A DNA stretch of 8,383 nucleotides from positions 1 to 8,383 of the forward strand of contig JADHVE010000052.1 of assembly GCA_016784195.1 (NCBI GenBank), written 5' to 3'. This document shows, piece after piece, positions 1 to 5,921 of this stretch. The notes under the pieces are model-generated. The model was given only the letters and a program-made list of their open reading frames with translations. It made no database searches and was not told where the DNA came from. This DNA comes from Candidatus Woesearchaeota archaeon. GTDB taxonomy: Archaea > Nanobdellota > Nanobdellia > Woesearchaeales > GW2011-AR4. Position numbers and translations under genes: made by a program. Each line of letters opens with the position of its first letter. Within the stretch, counting starts at the first letter, position 1.

Positions 1-160
1 CAGTTGCAAAACCAGTAATCGGAGCTAGACCTAAAACACCTAATCTATTGTTTATAGCTGTTAATGAAATCAGAGTTCCACCTAGAGATACAACAATGGT
101 TGCTATTAGCAAGACTACTACAGTTCTATTTGATACATCATTCATTTTTTTAACTTTCAT
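1..160 (-). CDS. N-terminally anchored exported protein, partial (C-terminus beyond window)
   Basis: The ATG is at 158-160 and 53 codons are visible before the frame leaves the window on the left. The visible part has a short basic head (MKVKKMNDVSNR) and then one hydrophobic segment at about residues 13-34. After that comes a region containing LGLAPITGFAT, so the rest of the protein probably lies outside the membrane. A good ribosome binding site (GGAGG on the minus strand, 170-174) sits 9 bases before this ATG, which supports it over the in-frame ATG six codons later. The gene starts 4 bases after the stop of the small gene at 165-401, so the two form an operon. I do not recognise a catalytic domain in what is visible. 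Similar anchored proteins are common in DPANN genomes (general knowledge), but function is unknown. Confidence 0.7.
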   Translation of the reverse strand, partial: MKVKKMNDVSNRTVVVLLIATIVVSLGGTLISLTAINNRLGVLGLAPITGFAT

Positions 161-164
161 TTTA

Positions 165-401
165 TTATTCCTCCGAAGAGACTAGCTCTAAAGATACACT
201 CCCTCCACTCTCATCGATTACTACTGGGGGGTTTTCTACAGTTAAAGTAACCTCTCCACTTGAAGCGGATTCTCCTGAATCCTCAACTTCAACAACTTCT
301 GGAGTTTGAATATAATTTAGAATACCTAGTGTGAGCATAACAGAAAAAAGAATTGCTACAAGGAGCAAAGTCACACTTTTTTTTTTTTGGATGTTTGCCA
401 T
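165..401 (-). CDS. Small membrane-anchored exported protein with acidic tail, 78 aa
   Basis: This small protein has a short basic head (residues 1-8, including three lysines) and a single hydrophobic segment at about residues 10-30. A roughly 45-residue tail follows that is rich in Glu, Ser, Gly and Val. The pattern fits a signal anchor with an acidic domain outside the cell; no known domain is recognised. A TATA/BRE-like promoter about 55 bases upstream would give a leader of about 29 nt carrying AGGA (411-414), 9 bases before the ATG. The three lysine codons lie in a run of 12 A residues on the coding strand (377-388), which is prone to slippage. The following anchored-protein gene starts 4 bases after this stop, and its ribosome binding site lies inside this gene's last codons. 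Confidence 0.65.
   Translation of the reverse strand: MANIQKKKSVTLLLVAILFSVMLTLGILNYIQTPEVVEVEDSGESASSGEVTLTVENPPVVIDESGGSVSLELVSSEE
170..174 (-). promoter_or_regulatory. Shine-Dalgarno site GGAGG for the gene at 1-160
   Basis: GGAGG on the minus strand lies 9 bases before the ATG at 158-160, inside the last codons of the upstream small gene. It fixes the start of the partial gene and shows that the two genes are read from one message. Confidence 0.7.
377..388 (-). repeat. A12 homopolymer in the start of a coding region
   Basis: There are twelve consecutive A residues on the coding strand within codons 5-9 of the 78-aa protein. A gain or loss of one base would end translation early or shift the frame. 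It may be a site of replication or transcription slippage. Confidence 0.85.
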
Positions 402-451
402 TTGACTAATTCCTAGATTGTTTTTATTATATTTTTTAATTCTAGATAGTC

Positions 452-470
452 TTATTTAAATATCTTTCGT
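452..470 (-). promoter_or_regulatory. TATA/BRE promoter for the anchored-protein operon
   Basis: Read on the minus strand, CGAAAG is followed by ATATTTAAATAA, a purine-rich BRE next to a TATA box. With the spacing seen at other promoters in this window (29 nt from TTAAAT to the transcript start), transcription would begin near 430. That leaves about 29 nt of leader before the ATG at 401. Confidence 0.55.
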
Positions 471-542
471 TTTTATGGTGAAAATTACCCTATGTAAAAA
501 GCAATATCTCTGAGTTGTAGAGGTAAAGAATGTATATTCTAG

Positions 543-563
543 ATTATTATTATTATTATTATT
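543..563. repeat. (ATT)7 microsatellite
   Basis: Seven perfect ATT units in tandem lie in the spacer, about 80-100 bases upstream of the anchored-protein promoter. No coding role is seen. Confidence 0.9.
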
Positions 564-586
564 AACTAGAGGATTATTAACTATTA

Positions 587-671
587 AATAGTAATCTGCT
601 ACATGTACAATTATTTGTTTTACTATTTTAGTTTTGATTTTTGATTATTAAAAATTTTACCGATTACTATT
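587..671. repeat. 10-bp inverted repeat (AATAGTAATC ... GATTACTATT)
   Basis: AATAGTAATC at 587-596 is the exact reverse complement of GATTACTATT at 662-671, with 65 bases between. The left copy is also part of a local imperfect palindrome: GATTA and CTATT at 572-585, with a TTAA bulge, pair with 587-596. This could be a protein-binding site or chance in AT-rich DNA. Confidence 0.45.
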
Positions 672-835
672 TGTTAGGGCCATAAATTTATAAACTAAAT
701 TCCATAAAACATTCACCACTAATTATAATCCTGTTTGCGCACCCCTCAGTATTTTTTTTATTGGTTAAAAGTGCAAAATAATCAAGTGATACTATATCTT
801 ATTTTTATTCAACATAAATTATCTGTTGAAACACT

Positions 836-852
836 CCAAAACATTTAAAAAC
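836..852 (+). promoter_or_regulatory. BRE/TATA promoter of the presenilin-like protease
   Basis: CCAAAACATTTAAAAAC matches the layout of the SRP RNA promoter (CCAAAAACCTTAAAAAAC). The TTAAAA begins at 845, exactly 29 nt before the ATG at 874; the SRP RNA has the same 29-nt distance to its predicted 5' end. This predicts a leaderless message and decides the start codon. Confidence 0.65.
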
Positions 853-873
853 ATACTGTCCTTTAACAAAAAA

Positions 874-1824
874 ATGAAACATACACTAAAAATAACCTTG
901 TTCTTAACTCTGGCCTTTTTTATATCTCAGGTAATCGGCTTGGCAATAACTAATGAATACATAGACCACAAGGCAACAGCCTTTAAAGGAGAGCCAGTTC
1001 ACAAAGACCTGCCGTTAGGTATTGAACGGCCTGAAGTAGAAGGCACAGGAGGAGCTGCAGTTATCATGATTGTTTTAGGAATCATAATGGGAACTTTACT
1101 ACTTCTTTTGATAATAAGGTTCAGAGCTGTTAATTTATGGAAAATATGGTTTTTTGTGGCAATTACTTTCTGCCTCACTACAGCATTCTTCCCATACACT
1201 TCAAAATTAATTTCACTAATGAAAATATCTACCCTAAATCTGCCTGCTTTTATCGCCCTAGCCTTAGCTGTAATGATTGCCGCTATAAAAATATTTAAGC
1301 CAACAATGATTATCCAGAACATCTCAGAGTTGTTTGTCTATGGGGGTCTTTCTGCAATCTTCGTATCCTTATTCAAAAACCCTCAAGGGGGAATTTTCTG
1401 GGCTTTTATTCTGTTGTTAATCATCTCAATATATGACATCATAGCTGTATGGAAAACAAAACACATGATCAAGCTGGCAAAATTCCAGACTAAATCAAAT
1501 CTTTTTGCCGGACTATCCATACCTTATAAAAAAATAAAAAAGCCAAAGCCAAATCTCAAATCAAAAAAGACCCCGGTAAAGATAGCAATTCTCGGAGGGG
1601 GAGATATTGCATTCCCATTGATTTTCGCAGGAGTAGTGATGCAGAAATTAATGATAACTCACATAGAGATCATAGGCTTTCTAAAGGCATTGATAATACC
1701 TTTATGTGTAACTTTTGCTTTATTTTTTCTGCTTATAAAAGGAAAAGAAAACAAATTCTATCCTGCAATGCCCTTCCTGAGCATAGGTTGTTTTGTAGGA
1801 TATTTGATAATTTGGATTTTATAA
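874..1824 (+). CDS. Presenilin-like A22-family intramembrane aspartyl protease
   Basis: This is a polytopic protein of 316 residues that should cleave substrate proteins within or near the membrane, like other archaeal presenilin homologues. It begins with a hydrophobic segment (about residues 6-25). The predicted sixth membrane segment carries the catalytic YD pair (Y187, D188). A very basic loop of about 45 residues follows, and the seventh segment carries GGGD (241-244, catalytic D244). The PAL-type motif near the C-terminus reads PAMP (297-300), with Met in place of Leu. Nine membrane segments fit the family. An in-frame TTG at 826 would add 16 residues, but the promoter lies inside that stretch, so the ATG at 874 is preferred and the message is probably leaderless. 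It stands alone on its strand; the substrate is unknown. A T7 tract after the stop could terminate it. Confidence 0.88.
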   Translation: MKHTLKITLFLTLAFFISQVIGLAITNEYIDHKATAFKGEPVHKDLPLGIERPEVEGTGGAAVIMIVLGIIMGTLLLLLIIRFRAVNLWKIWFFVAITFCLTTAFFPYTSKLISLMKISTLNLPAFIALALAVMIAAIKIFKPTMIIQNISELFVYGGLSAIFVSLFKNPQGGIFWAFILLLIISIYDIIAVWKTKHMIKLAKFQTKSNLFAGLSIPYKKIKKPKPNLKSKKTPVKIAILGGGDIAFPLIFAGVVMQKLMITHIEIIGFLKALIIPLCVTFALFFLLIKGKENKFYPAMPFLSIGCFVGYLIIWIL

Positions 1825-1831
1825 TCCCTTA

Positions 1832-1838
1832 TTTTTTT
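1832..1838 (+). terminator. T-tract terminator after the protease gene
   Basis: A T7 run starts 8 bases after the protease stop codon. Further T-rich stretches follow at about 1892-1930. Archaeal termination commonly uses such U-tracts without a hairpin. Confidence 0.45.
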
Positions 1839-1994
1839 ACCCTTAATTAATTTACTAGTGAGTACTTTTACACCCGCACAATCATTTAAGTATTTTTTTA
1901 GTTTTGTTCTTTAAATTATTTTTTTAATGAATGGTGAGATGATGACTCAACAAATTAACAGTTAATTTTTTATTGCTAGAATTCTCTACTAACT

Positions 1995-2816
1995 TTATTT
2001 ATTCTGAAACCTGCCTAAAGTCCTTTGGCCTTGGTCTGCAGCATAAGAAACCGGGTTTATCATCATGCCGTCTGTAGCAGCAATAACCTGACTGCTAGTT
2101 TCTTTTTTAATCTCTCGTATTTCATACAAAGGGTCTGCCCTGAGAAAATCAATCCCGAAATGGGTTATTATTGCCAGCTTAGGATTAACCTCATTTATGA
2201 CCTTGATTGCATCTTCTTTTGACAAACATTGCTGTCCTTTTTCCTTTTTCAGGTAAGGCACATTCAGGATTAAAATATTTGAATTCTTATACTCTTCTAC
2301 AACCTCTGCAGAATATTTGGTATCGGAGCTGTATGATAATGTATATAGGGGTGTGAGAAACTTAAAGCCAATAGCTTCTTCAGAATGCACTGTCTTTAAA
2401 GCCTTTATCTCAACCTCATTGATTCCAACACGCTTCCCTTCTTCCAAAACAACAAATTTCTCTACGCAGTTTTTATAAAAATCCCTAAGATAAGGTTTTT
2501 TTTCACCGCCATTAATAACAGAATTATTTGCTACTAAAACCCCTTTTTGGTCAAAGCCGTCATAAGTCATCGAGCTGATAACAGCATTGATATCATTAGC
2601 ATGGTTCAAATGATTATGTGAAACAAGCAAAGCAGTATTCGACCTTAAGTTAATACCATAATTTTTTGCCATAACCAGACTGCCTGGCCCGGGATCAATA
2701 TGGAACTGGTTTTCCCCAAACTGCAGAATTATTCCGCCAGAAGCCCTTAACTGCTTGCCAACTACATAAGAGTCTCCACCAGTGCCTAAGAAAATAATTG
2801 ATGATGCAATTTTTAC
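1995..2816 (-). CDS. Metallo-beta-lactamase-fold hydrolase, no canonical start codon
   Basis: This is an MBL-fold metal-dependent hydrolase; the substrate is unknown. The first ATG is at 2670-2672 (225 residues), but the same frame stays open upstream to a stop at 2841-2843. That stretch encodes the fold's N-terminal part, including FLGTGGDS and HIDPGPG, so the true start is earlier. No ATG, GTG or TTG exists there. Candidates are GTA (2814-2816, giving 273 aa, used here) or ATT (2808-2810, preceded by GGGGGT at 2815-2820). In 273-aa numbering, the HxHxDH metal motif reads HNHLNH (67-72), with Asn for Asp. Other likely ligands are H144 (TVHSEE), D165 (SSDTK) and H219 (ITHFG). A Cys (C197) lies just before the SKEDA helix, where I would expect His in relatives. 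The start may be non-AUG, a mutation or a sequencing error. The gene is convergent with the protease. Confidence 0.75.
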   Translation of the reverse strand, partial: VKIASSIIFLGTGGDSYVVGKQLRASGGIILQFGENQFHIDPGPGSLVMAKNYGINLRSNTALLVSHNHLNHANDINAVISSMTYDGFDQKGVLVANNSVINGGEKKPYLRDFYKNCVEKFVVLEEGKRVGINEVEIKALKTVHSEEAIGFKFLTPLYTLSYSSDTKYSAEVVEEYKNSNILILNVPYLKKEKGQQCLSKEDAIKVINEVNPKLAIITHFGIDFLRADPLYEIREIKKETSSQVIAATDGMMINPVSYAADQGQRTLGRFQNK

Positions 2817-2841
2817 CCCCAGGATGTTAAAATTCCTTAGT

Positions 2842-2857
2842 TAATAAAAATGTTTCT
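2842..2857 (-). promoter_or_regulatory. Possible promoter of the MBL-fold gene
   Basis: On the minus strand AGAAAC is followed by ATTTTTATTAA, a weak BRE/TATA match. It would place the transcript start near 2817-2822, just before the proposed GTA/ATT starts and well upstream of the ATG at 2672. This supports the longer protein. Confidence 0.35.
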
Positions 2858-2985
2858 ATTTTTTTTGGTCGAGGTTTTTAATTGATTATCCTTATCATTA
2901 ATTTTTTAATTATATGTTTTCAATGAGTCATTTCTTATTTTATCTTTAATGAAAAGCTATTATTTAAGTTTGATATTGATTTTGA

Positions 2986-3003
2986 CCAAAAACCTTAAAA
3001 AAC
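2986..3003 (+). promoter_or_regulatory. BRE/TATA promoter of the SRP RNA gene
   Basis: CCAAAAACCTTAAAAAAC holds a purine-rich BRE and a TATA-like core. TTAAAA starts at 2995, 29 nt before the first base of the terminal helix of the RNA at 3024. Confidence 0.65.
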
Positions 3004-3023
3004 AGGATATATTAACTCTATAT

Positions 3024-3296
3024 GGGAGGACTTTACTGGGAGGTTAGTGCTCTCCTGTAACTGCAAATGCACTTTAGGCAGGGCGAAGTTAGGAAGAGGT
3101 GCAATCCAAAACTTTGGTCTTGGTCCGGACAATGAAACTTTGTCCTTTGGGACTGTCTTTTTTGAAAAACTGGTCAGATTCGGAAGAAAGCAGCCATAAT
3201 CTCTTGAGGTGGTGCTCAGAGGGTAACGAAGTCAAGGAAGGTTCAAGGTTAACCAATAGCTAGGCTTTGTATCAATTCTTAACGCGTCCTCCCGCC
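3024..3296 (+). ncRNA. ffs: Archaeal signal recognition particle RNA (7S/SRP RNA)
   Basis: This is the RNA scaffold of the signal recognition particle, which binds SRP54 and SRP19 and targets membrane and secreted proteins. The ends pair perfectly: GGGAGGAC (3024-3031) with GTCCTCCC (3286-3293), the archaeal helix 1. The Alu-domain signature TGTAAC is at 3056-3061. A helix 6-like hairpin pairs GGACAA (3127-3132) with TTGTCC (3140-3145) around a GAAA-containing loop. The SRP54-binding helix 8 has GGTCAG (3172-3177), a GGAA tetraloop (3182-3185) closed by TTC/GAA pairs, and AGCAGCC (3189-3195). The T-A pairs in that stem replace the C-G pair of the E. coli RNA, a compensatory change. The length of about 273 nt is a little short for archaea. 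The exact 3' end is uncertain, as no strong T-tract follows. Confidence 0.92.
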
Positions 3297-3301
3297 TTTC
3301 T

Positions 3302-3350
3302 AAAAACTATTAAAAATAAAAAGATTAAAATAAATTAAAAATAAATTAGT
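3302..3350 (-). terminator. T-rich terminator region for pyruvate kinase
   Basis: Read on the minus strand, this stretch, about 100 bases past the pyruvate kinase stop, is a series of T-runs (TTTTT, TTTT, TTTTT) in AT-only sequence. This is the usual form of archaeal termination. The same bases on the plus strand are A-rich and include TATA-like TTAAAA elements. Confidence 0.45.
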
Positions 3351-3357
3351 TATCAAA

Positions 3358-3456
3358 ATGGAACTAGTCTACAACCCACTTTTCCTAAAACACAAAACAG
3401 AAAACCGCTAGGGGTGTTCGAAAAGATTATCTTATTTTTATTTCTCTATTAACTAA
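3358..3456 (+). pseudogene. N-terminal relic of an AcuC/histone-deacetylase-like gene
   Basis: The frame from ATG 3358 encodes MELVYNPLFLKHKTENR, then a TAG stop at 3409-3411. It continues in the same frame as GCSKRLSYF and ends at TAA 3454-3456. This resembles the usual start of AcuC/HDAC-like deacetylases, in which a YxPxFLxHxTG stretch is followed, after a HPENP-type segment, by RL. The spacing between the HxT and KRL elements is kept, and the stop falls where a proline is expected. Nothing of the catalytic domain follows; the frame runs into the 3' end of pyruvate kinase on the other strand. A TTAAAA at 3325-3330 sits at promoter-like distance, so a 17-residue peptide could still be made. 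The assignment rests on recalled family patterns and a short match; chance is possible. Confidence 0.4.
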
Positions 3457-4852
3457 TCTTCCTGATCTCCATCACATCAACATCTTCCCTTGGCTTTACG
3501 TCAGAAACAACCACCACCAAATCATTCTTCTTAATCATCTTATTTTGTTTCAGTATCTTTATAGCACCGCATACTGTACTTTCAAAGTCTTTTTTAAAAT
3601 CAATCTGAAATGATGCTGTGCCCCAGTTTATCACAAGCTGTTTTCTCAGTTTTTTATCATCAGTAAAAGCAAATATATCAACATTAGGTCTGTGCTTGAC
3701 GACCATCTCCAGTAATCTTCCCGATTTTGTAAAAACCAAAATTCCCTTCGCATTTAAACCCTCGGCATTAATACAGGCCCCCCTAGTAATTATTTCCTTG
3801 ACATCTTTTTTCTCATCATTATCGGTATATCTTATCTTTGACTTAAACCTTTTCTGGATATTCTTTGCTATCTTACTCAGGGTTAGCACGCTCTGAACAG
3901 GATAATCGCCTTTTGTTGTTTCGCTCGTTAGCATTACGCAGTCAGCCCTTTCAAAAACAGCGTTTGCAACATCGGTAACTTCTGCCCTTGTCGGTCTGGG
4001 GTTATTAACCATGGACTCAAGAAGATGCGTAGCAACAATAACCGGAATTCCAATTTCCCTGCATTTAAGGATTATCATTCTCTGCACAATAGGTATCTCT
4101 TCAAATGGGAGTTCAACACCTAAATCACCCCTTGCTACCATTATTCCGTCTGCAGCATCAATTATCTCGTCAATATTCTTAATGCCTTCTGCATCTTCTA
4201 TCTTAGCAATAATTTTTGCCCTGCACTTTGCATTGTCAAGAATATTCCTCATATCCATAACATCCTGCTTTCCCCTCACAAACGACTGCGCAACAAACTC
4301 AACATCATTCTTAATTGCCAGCTTCAAATCCTTTTTATCTTTTTCAGTAACAGCAGGCAGATTCACCCTTATCTTAGGCAGATTCACACATTTTTTATCC
4401 CCCAACATGCCTTTATTAAGAACCCTGCAGATTATATGATGAGGCTCAATCTTTAAAACTTCTAAAGCTATTAAGCCGTCATCAATCAGGATTATATCCT
4501 TCTTTTTTACATTATTGACCATATCGCTGTAATTAACATGAGTATGTTTTTCCTTTTCTTGTATGTCGCATGCGCTACTCACAGCAATCTTAAAAATATC
4601 CCCTTCCTCTAAACTAACCTCTTTTCCATTTGAATCCGTCCTTATTTCAGGACCAGTAGTATCCATCATTATTGCAACAGGCGCTGGAAAGTTAATTTCA
4701 TTCACTTTGTCGATTATGCTCTGGTGCCATTCACGCGTACCATGAGACATATTCAGCCTTAGTATACTTACTCCTGCTTCTGCTAGCTCTAGGATTGCTT
4801 TTTTTGTATCGGTCTTAGGCCCGATGGTAGCGATTATTTTTGTCTTTCTCAT
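3449..4852 (-). CDS. pyk: Pyruvate kinase
   Basis: Transfers phosphate from phosphoenolpyruvate to ADP, giving pyruvate and ATP in the cytoplasm at the end of glycolysis. The length of 467 residues is normal. Visible features are TIGPKT (9-14), the substrate/K+ region LRLNMSHG (31-38, with R32, N34, S36) and D64-T65. Catalytic K217 with metal ligand E219 lies in AKIED, and D243 in ARGDLG. ATHLLESM (275-282, T276) is followed by NPRPTRAEVTDVANAV and the C-terminal alpha/beta domain (about 350-467). Glu69 in GPEIR is the residue linked to K+ dependence in the family, so K+ activation is expected. Departures from the usual pattern are Thr66 for the common Lys in DTKGPEIR, His277 for Gln, and MLTSETTKG for MLSGETxxG. 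The start overlaps the ThiL stop (ATGA), so translation is likely coupled. Confidence 0.95.
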   Translation of the reverse strand: MRKTKIIATIGPKTDTKKAILELAEAGVSILRLNMSHGTREWHQSIIDKVNEINFPAPVAIMMDTTGPEIRTDSNGKEVSLEEGDIFKIAVSSACDIQEKEKHTHVNYSDMVNNVKKKDIILIDDGLIALEVLKIEPHHIICRVLNKGMLGDKKCVNLPKIRVNLPAVTEKDKKDLKLAIKNDVEFVAQSFVRGKQDVMDMRNILDNAKCRAKIIAKIEDAEGIKNIDEIIDAADGIMVARGDLGVELPFEEIPIVQRMIILKCREIGIPVIVATHLLESMVNNPRPTRAEVTDVANAVFERADCVMLTSETTKGDYPVQSVLTLSKIAKNIQKRFKSKIRYTDNDEKKDVKEIITRGACINAEGLNAKGILVFTKSGRLLEMVVKHRPNVDIFAFTDDKKLRKQLVINWGTASFQIDFKKDFESTVCGAIKILKQNKMIKKNDLVVVVSDVKPREDVDVMEIRKIS

Positions 4853-5817
4853 TTTTCAAAATGATCAAATCCTTTCTCTAACTTTATTTTCTTGTTTTTA
4901 TCCAAAATGTAAATTCCTTGTTTCTTATCTAAAATTCTGCCGACAACATAAATTTTGTCTTTAATTTTCTTCTTTAACAATGCTATATTTTTTTTATTGA
5001 TTGTAAACACCAACTCAAAATCTTCCCCACCATATAATGCATAATCATAAACATCCTTGTTCACTTTTTTTGCATCATCAACAGCAGCTTTTGACAATGG
5101 TATTTTTTCCTTGTAAATGACAGCTCCTTTTTTGCTCGCATCGCAGATATTCCTTATCTCCTGCCCAAAACCATCACTAACATCCTCCATTGCATTAACA
5201 TACTCTGCAATTTTCCCAGAAAAACCCAGCCTTGCTTTTGGCTCTAAATGAAATTTTATAGATTTCCCTTTTTTCTTTCTCCTCAGCAAATTCAGGCCGG
5301 CAGTACTCCCTCCCAAATCTCCGCTAACACATATAACATCATTAACTTTTGCATCCCTGCGCAGGCATAAATTCTTCTTTTCAGCAAAACCCAGCATAGC
5401 AACATTAATAACAATCTGCTTGGAATGAGTTATATCCCCCCCAATAATATTTATCTTATACCTCTTTCCTGTTTTATTAAGGCCTTTATACAGCCCTTCA
5501 ATAAATTCAACATCAACATCTTTAGGCAAAGCAAGAGAGATTAAAGCATGCCTAGGCAAACCGCCCATTGCCGCAATATCGCTAACATTAACCTCAATAG
5601 CTTTCATTCCGATCTGCTCAGCATTACTCCACTCTAAAGAAAAATGGTCATCCTCCACCATCATATCAGTAGTAAACAACAAATACCTGTCTCTGTCAAA
5701 CTTCAAAACAGCAGTATCATCCCCAATGCCGACAAAAACATCATCAGAAAATAATTTAGTTTCTTTGCTAATTCTCTTTATCAGTTCAAACTCCCCTCCA
5801 ATATCGGCAACTTTCAT
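4849..5817 (-). CDS. thiL: Thiamine-monophosphate kinase
   Basis: Phosphorylates thiamine monophosphate with ATP to thiamine diphosphate, the active cofactor, in the cytoplasm. The length of 322 residues is normal for ThiL. The PurM-like fold is visible in its Asp-rich Mg/ATP motifs: GIGDDTAV (30-37), TTDMMVEDDHF (49-59), NVSDIAAMGG (77-86), GGDIT (126-130), SGDLGGS (165-171), DVSDG (212-216) and GGEDFEL (263-269). All the motifs I would expect are intact. The message is probably leaderless or nearly so, since a TATA-like stretch lies about 29-37 nt before the ATG and no Shine-Dalgarno site is present. The stop overlaps the start of pyruvate kinase by 4 bases, so the two are cotranscribed. 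No thiamine riboswitch is visible in the 104-base upstream gap. Confidence 0.95.
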   Translation of the reverse strand: MKVADIGGEFELIKRISKETKLFSDDVFVGIGDDTAVLKFDRDRYLLFTTDMMVEDDHFSLEWSNAEQIGMKAIEVNVSDIAAMGGLPRHALISLALPKDVDVEFIEGLYKGLNKTGKRYKINIIGGDITHSKQIVINVAMLGFAEKKNLCLRRDAKVNDVICVSGDLGGSTAGLNLLRRKKKGKSIKFHLEPKARLGFSGKIAEYVNAMEDVSDGFGQEIRNICDASKKGAVIYKEKIPLSKAAVDDAKKVNKDVYDYALYGGEDFELVFTINKKNIALLKKKIKDKIYVVGRILDKKQGIYILDKNKKIKLEKGFDHFEK

Positions 5818-5840
5818 TTTAATATCAATTAATGTTTTAT

Positions 5841-5857
5841 TATTAAATTTTTAACCA
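5841..5857 (-). promoter_or_regulatory. Promoter of the thiL-pyk operon
   Basis: On the minus strand the sequence reads TGGTTAAAAATTTAATA. The second core (TTAATA from 5846) lies 29 nt before the ThiL ATG, with TTAAAA just upstream acting as a BRE-like element. Use of the first core would give a leader of about 8 nt. Confidence 0.5.
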
Positions 5858-5921
5858 TTGAGTTATATTACACTACACAATTATTTGAGTATTTATCAGT
5901 TTTTATCTTTTGTTTATTTTT

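Larger units (their letters stand above)
402..873. other. AT-rich intergenic region, 472 bp, no gene recognised
   Basis: This spacer separates two divergent transcription units. It contains the two outward promoters (452-470 minus, 836-852 plus), an (ATT)7 tract and a 10-bp inverted repeat. It also has a TATA-like TTATAAA (688-694) followed by a T8 run (752-759) that could mark a very short transcript. A TTG-started extension of the protease frame begins at 826, but it runs through the protease promoter and is judged non-coding. No open frame here looks like a protein. Confidence 0.6.

Noticed and set aside
715..759. Short transcript between a TATA-like TTATAAA and a T8 run
   Set aside because: There is no stable structure or conserved RNA motif; such elements are common by chance in this AT-rich spacer.
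826..873. TTG-initiated N-terminal extension of the presenilin-like protease
   Set aside because: It contains the promoter of the gene, has no Shine-Dalgarno site, and the residues before the ATG at 874 do not resemble a family N-terminus.
1927..1965. 12-codon ORF starting ATGAATGGTGAG
   Set aside because: Too short, with no recognisable content and no promoter at the expected distance; chance is likelier.
1938..2006. Possible C/D box RNA (ATGATGA ... CTGA)
   Set aside because: Only outer C and D boxes are seen, with no D'/C' pair or terminal stem, and the D box lies in the 3' end of the MBL gene.
3618..4745. Plus-strand open frames of 60-142 codons across the pyruvate kinase gene
   Set aside because: They are antisense shadows of pyruvate kinase with Ser/Leu/Ile-rich low-information sequence and no promoters.
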